DNA of 64,000 nucleotides from Mycobacterium sp. GA-1285 (GCF_001499905.1 NZ_LQIS01000045.1:62001-126000); one strand, 5' to 3'; numbered from the stretch's first letter, positions 52,394 through 60,019 are shown. Numbers and translations are program-made. Notes: generated by a model from the sequence alone, not told the origin.

Positions 52394-53304
52394 CAGACCG
52401 GGAATGTGACGCCGGTCAGTTCCTCGGACATGCTCCACAACCGGCGCTGAATGTCTTCGTCGTGCGATTGTCCGCTCGAGGCAACGAGTTTGGGATGACC
52501 CCTCACTTCGCCGATCCCGTCGGGGCCGTAGTACTGCCCGCCCTGCACATCGGGGTCGGTGGCCGCGCGAAGTGTCGGCAGCGCACCCTTGTCGGCGGGC
52601 TGGGTGAAGAGCCTCCACACGATGTCCGGAACGAAAACCGGCAAATAGCGCATCAATTCGGTGTCCGAGAAACCGGGATGAGCAGCCGTCGCGATCGTCG
52701 GAGCGCCGTTGTCTGCAAGGCGCCGGTGCAGTTCGTAGGTGAACAGCAGGTTGGCCAGCTTGGACTGTCCGTAGGCTTGGACGCGGTTGTATCCGGTTTC
52801 GAAATGTGGATCCTCGAAGCGGATTCGAGCCATGATCCGGTGGCCGACGCTGCTGACCGTCACGACGCGCGAGCCCTCGACGCTCAGCAGGTTGTTCAAT
52901 AGCAGACCCGTCAACGCGAAGTGGCCGAGATGGTTGGTGCCGAACTGCATCTCGAAACCGTCTTTGGTGGTCTCACGGGTGGGCACGTACATCACGCCGG
53001 CGTTGTTGATCAGCAAGTCGATTCGCGGGTGCGCCGCGCGCAACTCGTCGGCGGCCCTGCGAACGCTGTCCAGCGAGGACAGGTCGAGTTCCTGCACGCT
53101 GACCACGGCGTCGGGACTTGACTTCTTGATGCGGTCGAGCGCCTCATTGCCCTTGTCGACGTTGCGCACCGCGAGCACCACCGCAGCGCCCCTGCCCGCC
53201 AGAGCGGCCGCGGTGTCATAACCGAGCCCGCTGTTCGCGCCTGTCACGATCGCGGTCCGCCCGGTCTGGTCGGGAATGTCGGCCACGGTCCATTTGCTGC
53301 CCAT
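52393..53304 (-). CDS. short-chain dehydrogenase/reductase (Rv0439c-like)
   Basis: 303 aa starting MGSKWTVADIPDQTGR. NAD(P) site VTGANSGLGYDTA, NNAGVM, and the catalytic YGQSK with the preceding Ser. It resembles the retinol-dehydrogenase-like SDRs; the substrate is unknown. In M. tuberculosis groEL2 follows this gene; here a different gene pair begins. Confidence 0.88.
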   Translation of the reverse strand: MGSKWTVADIPDQTGRTAIVTGANSGLGYDTAAALAGRGAAVVLAVRNVDKGNEALDRIKKSSPDAVVSVQELDLSSLDSVRRAADELRAAHPRIDLLINNAGVMYVPTRETTKDGFEMQFGTNHLGHFALTGLLLNNLLSVEGSRVVTVSSVGHRIMARIRFEDPHFETGYNRVQAYGQSKLANLLFTYELHRRLADNGAPTIATAAHPGFSDTELMRYLPVFVPDIVWRLFTQPADKGALPTLRAATDPDVQGGQYYGPDGIGEVRGHPKLVASSGQSHDEDIQRRLWSMSEELTGVTFPV

Positions 53305-53360
53305 GACGATCAACATACTCAGCGGCCGATGAACTCGCGGTTACCTAGGCTGGACGCCTG

Positions 53361-53846
53361 ATGACCGATCTACCCGACCCCGCGAACAAGCCGAGCCGCA
53401 AGGCGCCACTGGTATGGGCGATCGGCGCGGCGATCCCGTGGTCGTTTCTGGCGCTCGGGCAGCTGGTGTGGTTCGTCGTGGACCCGCGACCCTGGTGGGT
53501 GCATGCGCTCGCGGCACTCGGCACGCTGCTCGGCATCCTCCTGTTCGTCGTTGTCGTCCCGTGGTGGCGGTACCGGGTGCACCGGTGGGACATCGACCCG
53601 CAGGCGGTGTACACCCGCACTGGTTGGTTGACCCAGGAGCGCCGCATCGCGCCGATCTCGCGCGTTCAGACCGTCGACACCGAACGCGGCCCGCTGGACC
53701 GGCTGTTCGGGCTCGCGAATGTGACGGTGACGACGGCGTCGTCGGCGGGCGCGGTCCGCATCGTCGCACTGGACACCGACGTGGCCGACGCGGTCGTCGC
53801 CCGCCTCACCGACATTGCCGCGCTGGGAAGCGAGGACGCGACGTGA
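53361..53846 (+). CDS. membrane PH-domain protein (YdbS-like)
   Basis: 161 aa. Two helices (WAIGAAIPWSFLALGQLVWFVV and ALAALGTLLGILLFVVVVPWW) lead into a bacterial PH-like domain 2 (YRVHRWDIDPQAVYTRTGWLTQERRIAPISRVQTVDTERGPLDRLFG). The function of this family is not firmly known. The stop overlaps the next start as GTGA. Confidence 0.85.
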   Translation: MTDLPDPANKPSRKAPLVWAIGAAIPWSFLALGQLVWFVVDPRPWWVHALAALGTLLGILLFVVVVPWWRYRVHRWDIDPQAVYTRTGWLTQERRIAPISRVQTVDTERGPLDRLFGLANVTVTTASSAGAVRIVALDTDVADAVVARLTDIAALGSEDAT

Positions 53847-55318
53847 CAGTCACCGGTTGGGGGCAGCCCCCTGCCGAGGAGTGGCAGCGCCTCAGCCCCC
53901 GCATGCTGTTGGTGCATCCTGTGCACGAGGTGATCCGCCAGATCCCGGTGATCGCAGGCACGCTGGTGCTCGGCACGGCGACCGGCAACCCGCTGTTGGC
54001 TGTCGTGGTACTGGGCATCACGGTCGCCGTCGGCCTGGCGCGCTGGTTCACCACCACCTACCGCGTCGGCCCGAGCGATGTGCAGCTGCGCACCGGTGTG
54101 CTGCAGCGCAAGCTGCTCTCGGTGCCGCGCAACAGGATTCGGTCGGTGTCCACCGACGCGCGCCTGCTGCACCGGTTGCTTGGGCTGACGGTTCTTCGAG
54201 TCAGCACCGGTCAGGAGGCCAGGGGCGACGCCGCGTTCGCGCTCGACGCCGTGCCCACCGAGCAGGTCGGCCGGCTGCGCGCGTTGCTGGCCGAATCCCT
54301 TGCGGTCGAGGAGGACAAGCCGTCGGCGCCTGGTCGCGTCCTCGCGCGGTGGACACCGTCATGGTTGCGCTACAGCCCGCTGAGCTTCACCGGGCTGGCG
54401 ATGATCGCCGCCGCGGTCGGCCTGGTGTCTCAGGCGGGGATCGACAGCGGCGTGCGCGAATCGGACCTTGCCCAGTCGTGGCTCGACACGGCCGAGAACT
54501 TCGGCACCGCGGCCAGCATCGCGGTCGGCGCGGCAGTGCTGCTGCTGGCCTCCGTCGTGCTCTCGGTGCTGCAGTCGTTGTTGACCTACGGCAACCTCGA
54601 ACTGAGACGCGACGTCGAGGTGCTGCACCTGAAGTACGGTCTGATCCGAGTCCGCGAGCACACCTTCGACATGCGCCGCCTGCGCGGGGGCACGCTCCGG
54701 GAACCGTTGCTGGTCAGGCTGTTCGGCGGTGCCCGCCTCGACGCGGTGATGACCGGTGTCGGGGGAGAGGGTGAGTCGTCGTTGTTGTTGCCGCCCTGCC
54801 CGAAGCGCACGGCTGACGAGGTGTTGACCAGTCTGATCGAACGCCCCGACGCGGTGACCGGGCCGCTTCGCGCACACGGCCCCGTCGCCGCGCGCAGGCG
54901 CTGGACCCGGGCGATGGTGCTGCCGGCCGCGGCCGGGGTGGCGCTGCTGGTGGCGCCGACGCCGATGTGGGTCTGGGCGCCCTGGGCCCTGCTCACCGGG
55001 TGTTGCGCGCTGCTGGCGTTCGACCGCGCGCGGTCGTTGGGACACCGCGTGGGGGACGGCTGGTTGGTCGCGCGCACGGGCAGCCTGCAGCGCCGCCGCG
55101 ACTGCATCGACGCGTCGGGCATCATCGGCTGGACCGTGCGGCAGACGTGGATGCAGCGGCGCGCCGGGGTGGCGACACTGGTCGCCGCGACCGCCGCAGG
55201 GGTCAAGCACTATCAGGTGATCGACGTGCCCGCGAACCTGGCGTGGTCGATCGCGGCGCAGGCGTCGCCGTGGGTTGCCGACACTGCCTGGGTGCTCACC
55301 GGGTCCGAGTTGCGCTGA
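53843..55318 (+). CDS. membrane protein with repeated PH-like domains (YdbT-like)
   Basis: 491 aa from a GTG at 53843; the upstream extension is another frame of the previous gene. Three bPH2-type segments recur (TTYRVGPSDVQLRTGVLQRKLLSVPRNRIRSV, ELRRDVEVLHLKYGLIRVREHTFDMRRL and WLVARTGSLQRRRDCIDASGIIG), separated by paired helices. It is the usual partner of the preceding gene, a YdbS-YdbT pair. Confidence 0.85.
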   Translation: MTVTGWGQPPAEEWQRLSPRMLLVHPVHEVIRQIPVIAGTLVLGTATGNPLLAVVVLGITVAVGLARWFTTTYRVGPSDVQLRTGVLQRKLLSVPRNRIRSVSTDARLLHRLLGLTVLRVSTGQEARGDAAFALDAVPTEQVGRLRALLAESLAVEEDKPSAPGRVLARWTPSWLRYSPLSFTGLAMIAAAVGLVSQAGIDSGVRESDLAQSWLDTAENFGTAASIAVGAAVLLLASVVLSVLQSLLTYGNLELRRDVEVLHLKYGLIRVREHTFDMRRLRGGTLREPLLVRLFGGARLDAVMTGVGGEGESSLLLPPCPKRTADEVLTSLIERPDAVTGPLRAHGPVAARRRWTRAMVLPAAAGVALLVAPTPMWVWAPWALLTGCCALLAFDRARSLGHRVGDGWLVARTGSLQRRRDCIDASGIIGWTVRQTWMQRRAGVATLVAATAAGVKHYQVIDVPANLAWSIAAQASPWVADTAWVLTGSELR

Positions 55319-55343
55319 CCGGTGCGCGGTTTACTGTCGGGCC

Positions 55344-56159
55344 ATGGCGATCGGTGGGGTGCTCTTCGACATCGATGGCGTGTTGGTGACCTCGTGGCAG
55401 CCGATCGCCGGCGCGGCGCAGACCGTCCGGACGCTGACCGACAACCAGATCGCCTGTGCATACCTGACCAACACGACGACCAGGACCCGTGTGCAGATCG
55501 CCGAACTGCTCTCGGAAGCGGGGATGCAGGTCCGGCCCGACGAGGTCATCACTGCCGCGGTGCTGACGGCGCAGTACGTGCGCGACCGCTACCCGGACGC
55601 GCGCTGCTTCCTGGTCAACAACGGGCAGATCGCCGAGGACATGCCCGGCATCGACATCGTCTATTCCCAGGAGTTCAGCGGCCCGCACGCACCGGAGGCC
55701 CCCGATGTCATCCTGCTTGGCGGCGCGGGTCCGGAATACAGTCACCTGACGTTGTCGTGGGTCTACGACTGGATGGCCCAGGGCGTACCGGTGGTCGCGA
55801 TGCACCGCAGCACCGCATGGACGACGACCGACGGGCTGCGGGTGGACACCGGCATGTACCTGATCGGCATGGAGGAGACCTCCGGGCGCAGGGCCGCGGC
55901 GGTCGGCAAGCCCGCGCCCGAGGGCTTCCTCGCCGCGGCGAGCCGGCTCGGGGTCGAACCCGACGAGATGTACATGGTCGGCGACGATCTCAACAACGAC
56001 GTGCTGGCGGCGCAGGTGGTCGGTATGACCGGCGTGTTGGTGCGCACGGGAAAGTTCCGCCAGGATACGTTGGATCGTTGGGCCGCAGATGAATTCGCGA
56101 TGCAGCCGAATCACGTGATCGACTCGGTGGCCGACCTGCCCGAGCTTCTCGGACTGTAG
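55344..56159 (+). CDS. HAD-superfamily (subclass IIA, NagD-like) phosphatase
   Basis: 271 aa starting MAIGGVLFDIDGVLV. The nucleophile motif DIDGV, motif II in LTNTTTRTR, VGKPAPEGF and the metal-binding GDDLNNDV are present, with the IIA cap between. It probably hydrolyses a sugar or nucleotide phosphate; the substrate is not evident. Confidence 0.87.
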   Translation: MAIGGVLFDIDGVLVTSWQPIAGAAQTVRTLTDNQIACAYLTNTTTRTRVQIAELLSEAGMQVRPDEVITAAVLTAQYVRDRYPDARCFLVNNGQIAEDMPGIDIVYSQEFSGPHAPEAPDVILLGGAGPEYSHLTLSWVYDWMAQGVPVVAMHRSTAWTTTDGLRVDTGMYLIGMEETSGRRAAAVGKPAPEGFLAAASRLGVEPDEMYMVGDDLNNDVLAAQVVGMTGVLVRTGKFRQDTLDRWAADEFAMQPNHVIDSVADLPELLGL

Positions 56160-56168
56160 GAGACATCG

Positions 56169-56435
56169 ATGTGGGAGCGGTTGCAGCAGATGCTGCTGCA
56201 TCGGGGTGTCAACACCTATTTGGAGCTGGCGTTGTGGTTCGCGCTGGTCTACGTCGTGATCGGGGTCGGCTACGCGATGTTTCACATCGAGCTGATCGTG
56301 CAGCTCGAGGCGGCGCTGTCCGGTGACTTCACGATCTTCGCCAACCTCGCCGCCCTGGCCGCGGCGGTCTTGCTCTGGCCACTTCTGTTGATCAGCTCCT
56401 GGGTGTGCGGGGTGGCCGGGTGCGGCGTGTTCTGA
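56169..56435 (+). CDS. small membrane protein
   Basis: 88 aa with two helices (LALWFALVYVVIGVGYAMFHI and FANLAALAAAVLLWPLLLISSWV) and a Cys-rich end (CGVAGCGVF). It starts nine bases after the HAD stop behind AGGAGACATCG, so the two are probably co-transcribed. Family not recognised. Confidence 0.7.
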   Translation: MWERLQQMLLHRGVNTYLELALWFALVYVVIGVGYAMFHIELIVQLEAALSGDFTIFANLAALAAAVLLWPLLLISSWVCGVAGCGVF

Positions 56436-56471
56436 CGATGACTTTTCGTGCCCCCCGCGGTCTGTATCGAC

Positions 56472-56969
56472 ATGACTGAACAACGCGTGCAAGCGACCAC
56501 GACCGTCAACGCACCGATCGAGACCGTGTTCGAGGTGCTCGCCGACCCGTCGACGCACCAGGCGATCGACGGCACCGGATGGGTGCGCGAACCGCTCGAC
56601 GGTGAGGCCCTGACCGAGATCGGCCAGATCTTCCGGATGGGCATGTACCACGACAACCATCCCGAGAAGTACTACGAGATGGCCAACCGGGTCGAGATCC
56701 TCGACCGGCCGCACGCCATCGGGTGGCTGCCCGGTCAGGGTCCGGAGCAGCGCGGGTATCTGATGAACGGCACCGAGCTGGAGTGGGGCGGGTGGATCTG
56801 GCGATACGACCTTGAAGCGTCGGGGCCGCAGCAGACGGCGGTCACGTTGACCTACGACTGGTCGAACGTGGCGCCGCACATGCGTGACATCGAGTTCCCG
56901 CCGTTCGAGCCGCAGCACCTCGACAACTCGCTGAAGAACCTCGCCTCGATCGCCGAGTCGCGCGGATAA
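56472..56969 (+). CDS. SRPBCC/START-like ligand-binding protein
   Basis: 165 aa starting MTEQRVQATTTVNAPIETVFEVLADPSTHQ, the first strand and helices of the polyketide-cyclase/SRPBCC fold. A hydrophobic cavity protein; the ligand is unknown. It is separated from the EmbR-like gene by 128 bases. Confidence 0.83.
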   Translation: MTEQRVQATTTVNAPIETVFEVLADPSTHQAIDGTGWVREPLDGEALTEIGQIFRMGMYHDNHPEKYYEMANRVEILDRPHAIGWLPGQGPEQRGYLMNGTELEWGGWIWRYDLEASGPQQTAVTLTYDWSNVAPHMRDIEFPPFEPQHLDNSLKNLASIAESRG

Positions 56970-57097
56970 CTCTGCAGGCCGCGCGCCGAGTCGGCGCCGG
57001 CCGAGTTAACACCCGCCGATTGACTTCGCCGAATCCACCGAAGCCACGCCTCCAGGCGGCACAATGAGCGGACACGTCGGCAGGGGGCTTACGACCG

Positions 57098-58249
57098 GTG
57101 GTAGAGAAGAGGGTTGTCTACGGACTGTTGGGGCCGTTGGAGATGTCGGTCGACGGCAGGGCAGTGTCGATCGGCACGCCGAAGCAGCGGGCGGTGCTGG
57201 CAGCGCTTCTGCTGAATCGTAATCGGGCGGTGGCCGCTGATTCGTTGATCGACGCCGTCTGGGGCGAGGATCCGCCAGCCGAAGCCCGCGCAAGCCTTCA
57301 CGCGTATATGTCTAATCTGCGTCGACTTCTCGGCACCGCCGGTGTCGACGGTCGTGCCGTAATTGCGAAGAAGCCACCGGGATACCGACTGAACGTCGAC
57401 GACACTGATGTGGATCTGGGGCGGTTCGTCCGGGAGAAGGCCGCAGGTGTTGAAGCTGCAGCCGCCGGCAGGTTCGAAGACGCGGTCCGCCATTTCACGG
57501 CGGCACTCGACGAGTGGCGGGGCGCCTGCCTAGCAGACCTGCGCGAGTTTGAGTTCGTCGAGCAATTCGCCACCGCATTGACGGAAGACAAGATCACCAC
57601 CCACACCGCGCTGGCGGAGGCCGAGATGGCGTGCGGACGCGCCGAGGCAGTGATCAAGGAATTGGAAGGACTCGTCGCCGGCCACCCCTACCGCGAACCG
57701 CTGTGGGCGCAGTTGATGACGGCGTATTACCTCGCGGACCGCCAGTCAGACGCCCTCGACGCCTATCAACGTTTGAAGGGCATTCTGGGTGAGGAGCTTG
57801 GCATCGACCCGAACCCCACTGTGAGTGCTCTGCACGAACGGATCCTTCGGCAGGAGCCGCTCGACATCAAGAAGTCAGCCAGGAGAACAGCCGCCGAAAC
57901 GTTGGTCAGCACCATCCACCGTCCGGCTGCGGGCGCCAGCCCGTTGGTTGCGAGATTGCGCGCCGCTTCAGGCGAGTGCTTCCCTGTGAAGGGCGCAGTG
58001 ACCCGAATCGGGCGTCTTGCCGAGAATGACGTGGTTTTGGCCGATGCCAAGGTGAGCCGCTACCACGCGGTGATCATCGACACCGGGACCGGCTACATCA
58101 TCAACGATGCTGGATCGGCCAACGGAGTTGAGTTGCAGCAGGAGCGGATTCGCGGAAGCGCCGCTCTCGTGGATGGTGATCACATCCGAATTGGCGGCAG
58201 CGAGTTCGTGTTCGAACTTCAGCCCGTCGAGGACGAAGAGGCCGGCTAG
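57098..58249 (+). CDS. EmbR-type transcriptional regulator: winged helix, BTAD and FHA domains
   Basis: 383 aa from a GTG start. Residues 1-98 are an OmpR/SARP-like winged helix (YGLLGPLEMSVDG, KQRAVLAALLLNRNRAVAADSLIDAVWG, PPGYRLNV). The BTAD helical domain spans about 105-250 (EELGIDPNPTVSALHERIL). The FHA domain is at about 290-375, with GR at 305, SRYH at 320-323 and SANG at 340-343 that bind phosphothreonine. M. tuberculosis EmbR has the same order and is controlled by the Ser/Thr kinase PknH. The gene precedes micropeptide array 2, and phased CAAG repeats of SARP-operator type stand before four nearby transcription units. Confidence 0.92.
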   Translation: MVEKRVVYGLLGPLEMSVDGRAVSIGTPKQRAVLAALLLNRNRAVAADSLIDAVWGEDPPAEARASLHAYMSNLRRLLGTAGVDGRAVIAKKPPGYRLNVDDTDVDLGRFVREKAAGVEAAAAGRFEDAVRHFTAALDEWRGACLADLREFEFVEQFATALTEDKITTHTALAEAEMACGRAEAVIKELEGLVAGHPYREPLWAQLMTAYYLADRQSDALDAYQRLKGILGEELGIDPNPTVSALHERILRQEPLDIKKSARRTAAETLVSTIHRPAAGASPLVARLRAASGECFPVKGAVTRIGRLAENDVVLADAKVSRYHAVIIDTGTGYIINDAGSANGVELQQERIRGSAALVDGDHIRIGGSEFVFELQPVEDEEAG

Positions 58250-58575
58250 GCTTAAGTCTGATCCGCTGTGGCCGCTCGATGCGGTCCGGCGTAGTGGCCT
58301 TAGTGGTCGAGCCGCGGTTAGGTGGCTTGGGGGTGCGCTGAGCGCCGCGACATCTGCTTCGTAAGAACGTGTCTCGAGCGAGCTGGCATCTCTTTCGCAC
58401 TTTATGAGTGCCAAAGTCAAAGTTCGCGTCTTCTCGAGTGCTCATCTATTCGGTGAATCGGTCGTGCCCTCACGGCGACGCGGCAGATAAGTGGTCGCTG
58501 GCCTCAAGAAAGTTCCAAGACTTGCTCGCAACTATCGGGTTGATCTTCTCAGCAACTCCTCAAGGAGTGAACAGC
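58250..58575 (+). other. 326-base leader between the EmbR-like gene and array 2
   Basis: No gene is supported. It contains a phased CAAG repeat at 58503-58520 and a short hairpin, ACTCCTCAAGGAGT at 58556-58569, that includes the first Shine-Dalgarno of the array. The array promoter probably lies near 58520-58545. Confidence 0.5.
58503..58520 (+). promoter_or_regulatory. 11-bp-phased CAAG direct repeat, array 2 promoter (site B)
   Basis: CTCAAGAAAGTTCCAAGA has CAAG at 58505 and 58516, 11 bases apart, 56 bases before the first array 2 ATG. Same design as site A before array 1. Confidence 0.6.
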
Positions 58576-58614
58576 ATGGTTTGTCACATGGAGCGTCGGA
58601 ATAGCGGGCTATGA
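58576..58614 (+). CDS. array 2 micropeptide 1 (short variant)
   Basis: 12 aa: MVCHMERRNSGL, behind AAGGAGTGAACAGC. It keeps MVxHMERR but stops early, before the Arg-rich half, and has a Cys at position 3. The ribosome site lies in a small hairpin, so translation could be regulated. Possibly a degenerate unit or a leader peptide. Confidence 0.55.
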   Translation: MVCHMERRNSGL

Positions 58615-58668
58615 CCGGCAGATAAGCCTGATGACTGCCTAACCGACTCGGGAAAGGAGGTGAGCAGC

Positions 58669-58719
58669 ATGGTTCGTCGTATGGAGCGCCGGCTGACCCG
58701 CTGGCGGAGATTCAAGTAA
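58669..58719 (+). CDS. array 2 micropeptide 2
   Basis: 16 aa: MVRRMERRLTRWRRFK. Ribosome site AAAGGAGGTGAG is a perfect anti-16S match. Ends in TAA, unlike most other units. Confidence 0.7.
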   Translation: MVRRMERRLTRWRRFK

Positions 58720-58752
58720 CGCAGCCTTGGATCCGAAGGGAGGTGAGTGGAC

Positions 58753-58806
58753 CTGGTTCGTCGTCTGGAGCGTCGGCTGACGCGCTGGCGCGGCCGCCGA
58801 GGCTGA
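58753..58806 (+). CDS. array 2 micropeptide 3 with CTG at the start position
   Basis: The unit reads CTG-VRRLERRLTRWRGRRG over 18 codons. Both Met codons of the consensus (1 and 5) are CTG here, yet the AGGGAGGTGAG site and the rest of the frame are intact. Either CTG serves as a weak start or the unit is silenced. No other in-frame start lies near the ribosome site. Confidence 0.45.
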   Translation: MVRRLERRLTRWRGRRG

Positions 58807-58847
58807 AATGTTTAACGCAGCTCGTGTGTGAAGGGAGGTGAGTGGAC

Positions 58848-58901
58848 ATGGTTCGTCGTATGGAGCGTCGGCTGACCCGCTGGCGCAGATTCCGAATGTG
58901 A
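58848..58901 (+). CDS. array 2 micropeptide 4
   Basis: 17 aa: MVRRMERRLTRWRRFRM, behind AAGGGAGGTGAGTGGAC. Identical to unit 5 for 14 residues. Confidence 0.7.
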   Translation: MVRRMERRLTRWRRFRM

Positions 58902-58941
58902 AATGTAACGCAGCCCGTGCGTTGAAGGGAGGTGAGAGGAC

Positions 58942-58995
58942 ATGGTTCGTCGTATGGAGCGTCGGCTGACCCGCTGGCGCAGGCGGTGGATGTGA
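58942..58995 (+). CDS. array 2 micropeptide 5
   Basis: 17 aa: MVRRMERRLTRWRRRWM, behind AAGGGAGGTGAGAGGAC. Eight Arg and one Glu give a charge near +7, with two Trp; the make-up resembles membrane-active or nucleic-acid-binding peptides. Confidence 0.7.
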   Translation: MVRRMERRLTRWRRRWM

Positions 58996-59035
58996 TCACC
59001 TCTTCCACCAACAAACAAAGAGAAAGTGAACTCAG

Positions 59036-59188
59036 ATGATTCGTCACATGCAGCACCGTCTGATTCGACAGGCGCAGAAGAACCCGGCGCGAAGGAAAAT
59101 TCGCGGTTGTCATAACCACAAGGGACATGACACGGATTTGGCTCGGCATATATCGCGTCGGCTAACTCGGGGCAGGCGCTGGCCGTGA
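59036..59188 (+). CDS. array 2 peptide 6 (long variant, 50 aa)
   Basis: 50 aa beginning MIRHMQHRLIRQ and ending ARHISRRLTRGRRWP. Both ends resemble a unit (HMQHRLIR and HISRRLTRGRRW), so it looks like two units joined by a loss of the stop and spacer. The middle has C, H-rich GCHNHKGHD. Ribosome site AGAAAGTGA is weaker than in the others. Confidence 0.6.
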   Translation: MIRHMQHRLIRQAQKNPARRKIRGCHNHKGHDTDLARHISRRLTRGRRWP

Positions 59189-59197
59189 TCACGGAAC

Positions 59198-59226
59198 GAA
59201 CGGGTGGAGCTAGTCTCCACCCGTTC
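59198..59226 (+). terminator. intrinsic terminator after array 2
   Basis: GAACGGGTGGAG (59198-59209) and CTCCACCCGTTC (59215-59226) pair over 12 bases with a five-base loop, followed by TCTC. It starts ten bases after the last array stop, which marks the array as a discrete transcription unit. Confidence 0.8.
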
Positions 59227-59264
59227 TCTCGGGGGTCCTTCGCCAGCTCAGATCCAGTGTGCGT

Positions 59265-59640
59265 CTAGATATCCCAGGTGTGTAGCGGGTCAAGCGGCTG
59301 CGGTATTTGTGCGGCAGGGCTTTGTTTTTCGTCGAAGAGGTGTGTGGCGGAGGCAGCCATGGAGGATGCCGACGAGTCGGTCGCCGAGTGCGCGTAGTGC
59401 TTGGTGGTCGGTGTCGCCGTTGGTGTGATGAGCGTCGTAGATGGCGCTGGGGGCTTGGCTTCGGTGAGTGTGCAGAACGTCCCTCTCCGCACCCCGGGGC
59501 GCCGAGCACAACAATCAAGTCGTGGCAGGGAGCGGTGGATTTAGGCCGCCGGGTGCATCTCAAGATGTGCAGTCAGAACCTGGCGACTTGTCGATCTGAG
59601 TGTTCAGCAGGGCAACGACCTGACCTGGACCGCTGCAGTT
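59265..59640 (-). pseudogene. IS110-family transposase relic
   Basis: Minus-strand fragments match the IS110/IS116 C-terminal pattern in shifting frames: LEMHPAA then a stop and IHRSLP near 59545-59575, then HQALRALGDRLVGILHGCLRH near 59345-59405, then LFDEKQSPAAQ and LDPLHTWDI to a stop at 59265. At least two frameshifts and internal stops and a missing middle show that it is dead. The identification is by remembered family motifs. It sits between array 2 and the M50 gene. Confidence 0.65.
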
Positions 59641-59865
59641 GTGTGGTGCTTGCGCCGGACTGTAGGGGATCTCGCCCCATGGCGGGCGGCGACATGACCG
59701 CCGACTAGATCAGTTCCGTGCAGTGCACGGGAAGAGAAAACGTCGTGACAGATCTTGTCGACTGAACCGCGATCGGGGTTTGAGCCCTCCTCGCGAAGTA
59801 GGACCAGCGTGCGCGTTCAGTAGGCGAATGCCTCAAACCGTTCATGAACGGAGTGTCGAATCGCG

Positions 59866-59885
59866 TTCTAGGAAGTTTCTTGGAG
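59866..59885 (-). promoter_or_regulatory. 11-bp-phased direct repeat in inverted orientation (site C)
   Basis: On the minus strand CCAAGAAACTTCCTAG gives CAAG and CTAG 11 bases apart. It points leftward, towards the IS110 relic, and with site D forms an inverted pair about 40 bases apart (GGAAGTTTCTTG against CAAGAAACCTCC). Confidence 0.5.
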
Positions 59886-59922
59886 CCCCGTCGTTGGGGC
59901 CTCCGACGCCAGCGACCCGAGC

Positions 59923-59940
59923 ATCAAGAAACCTCCAAGA
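59923..59940 (+). promoter_or_regulatory. 11-bp-phased CAAG direct repeat upstream of the M50 gene (site D)
   Basis: ATCAAGAAACCTCCAAGA has CAAG at 59925 and 59936, 80 bases before the chosen ATG at 60020. Same element as sites A, B and E. Confidence 0.6.
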
Positions 59941-60019
59941 GACGGACTGCACCGTGCCTTCAACCGGCAAATCTGCCCCGCCCGGGGCGGTGCGCACAAA
60001 CGAACGGAGATCGGTCGCC

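Larger units (their letters stand above)
58576..59188 (+). repeat. micropeptide array 2: six tandem ORFs
   Basis: Six short genes in one orientation, with units 2-5 spaced about 90 bases apart and sharing GGGAGGTGAG ribosome sites and GCAGC-CGTG spacers. The core ATGGTTCGTCGTATGGAGCG differs from array 1 at third codon positions only (CGG to CGT, GAA to GAG, CGC to CGT). The first unit is short, the last is long, and the central ones are near-identical. Confidence 0.85.
59641..60019 (+). other. 379-base upstream region of the M50 protease gene
   Basis: An open frame crosses this region from 59723, but it has no ribosome site and contains two regulatory-type repeats, so it is treated as non-coding. 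Also present are a perfect palindrome CCGTGCAGTGCACGG at 59716-59730 and a hairpin GGAGCCCCGTCGTTGGGGCC at 59882. Confidence 0.5.

Noticed and set aside
58712..59192. Minus-strand frames across array 2 (145 and 126 codons)
   Set aside because: Repeated SIRRTMS-like segments come from reading the micropeptide units backwards.
59723..60019. N-terminal extension of the M50 protein
   Set aside because: No ribosome site at 59723, basic low-quality residues, and two operator-type repeats inside; the ATG at 60020 fits a promoter downstream of those repeats.
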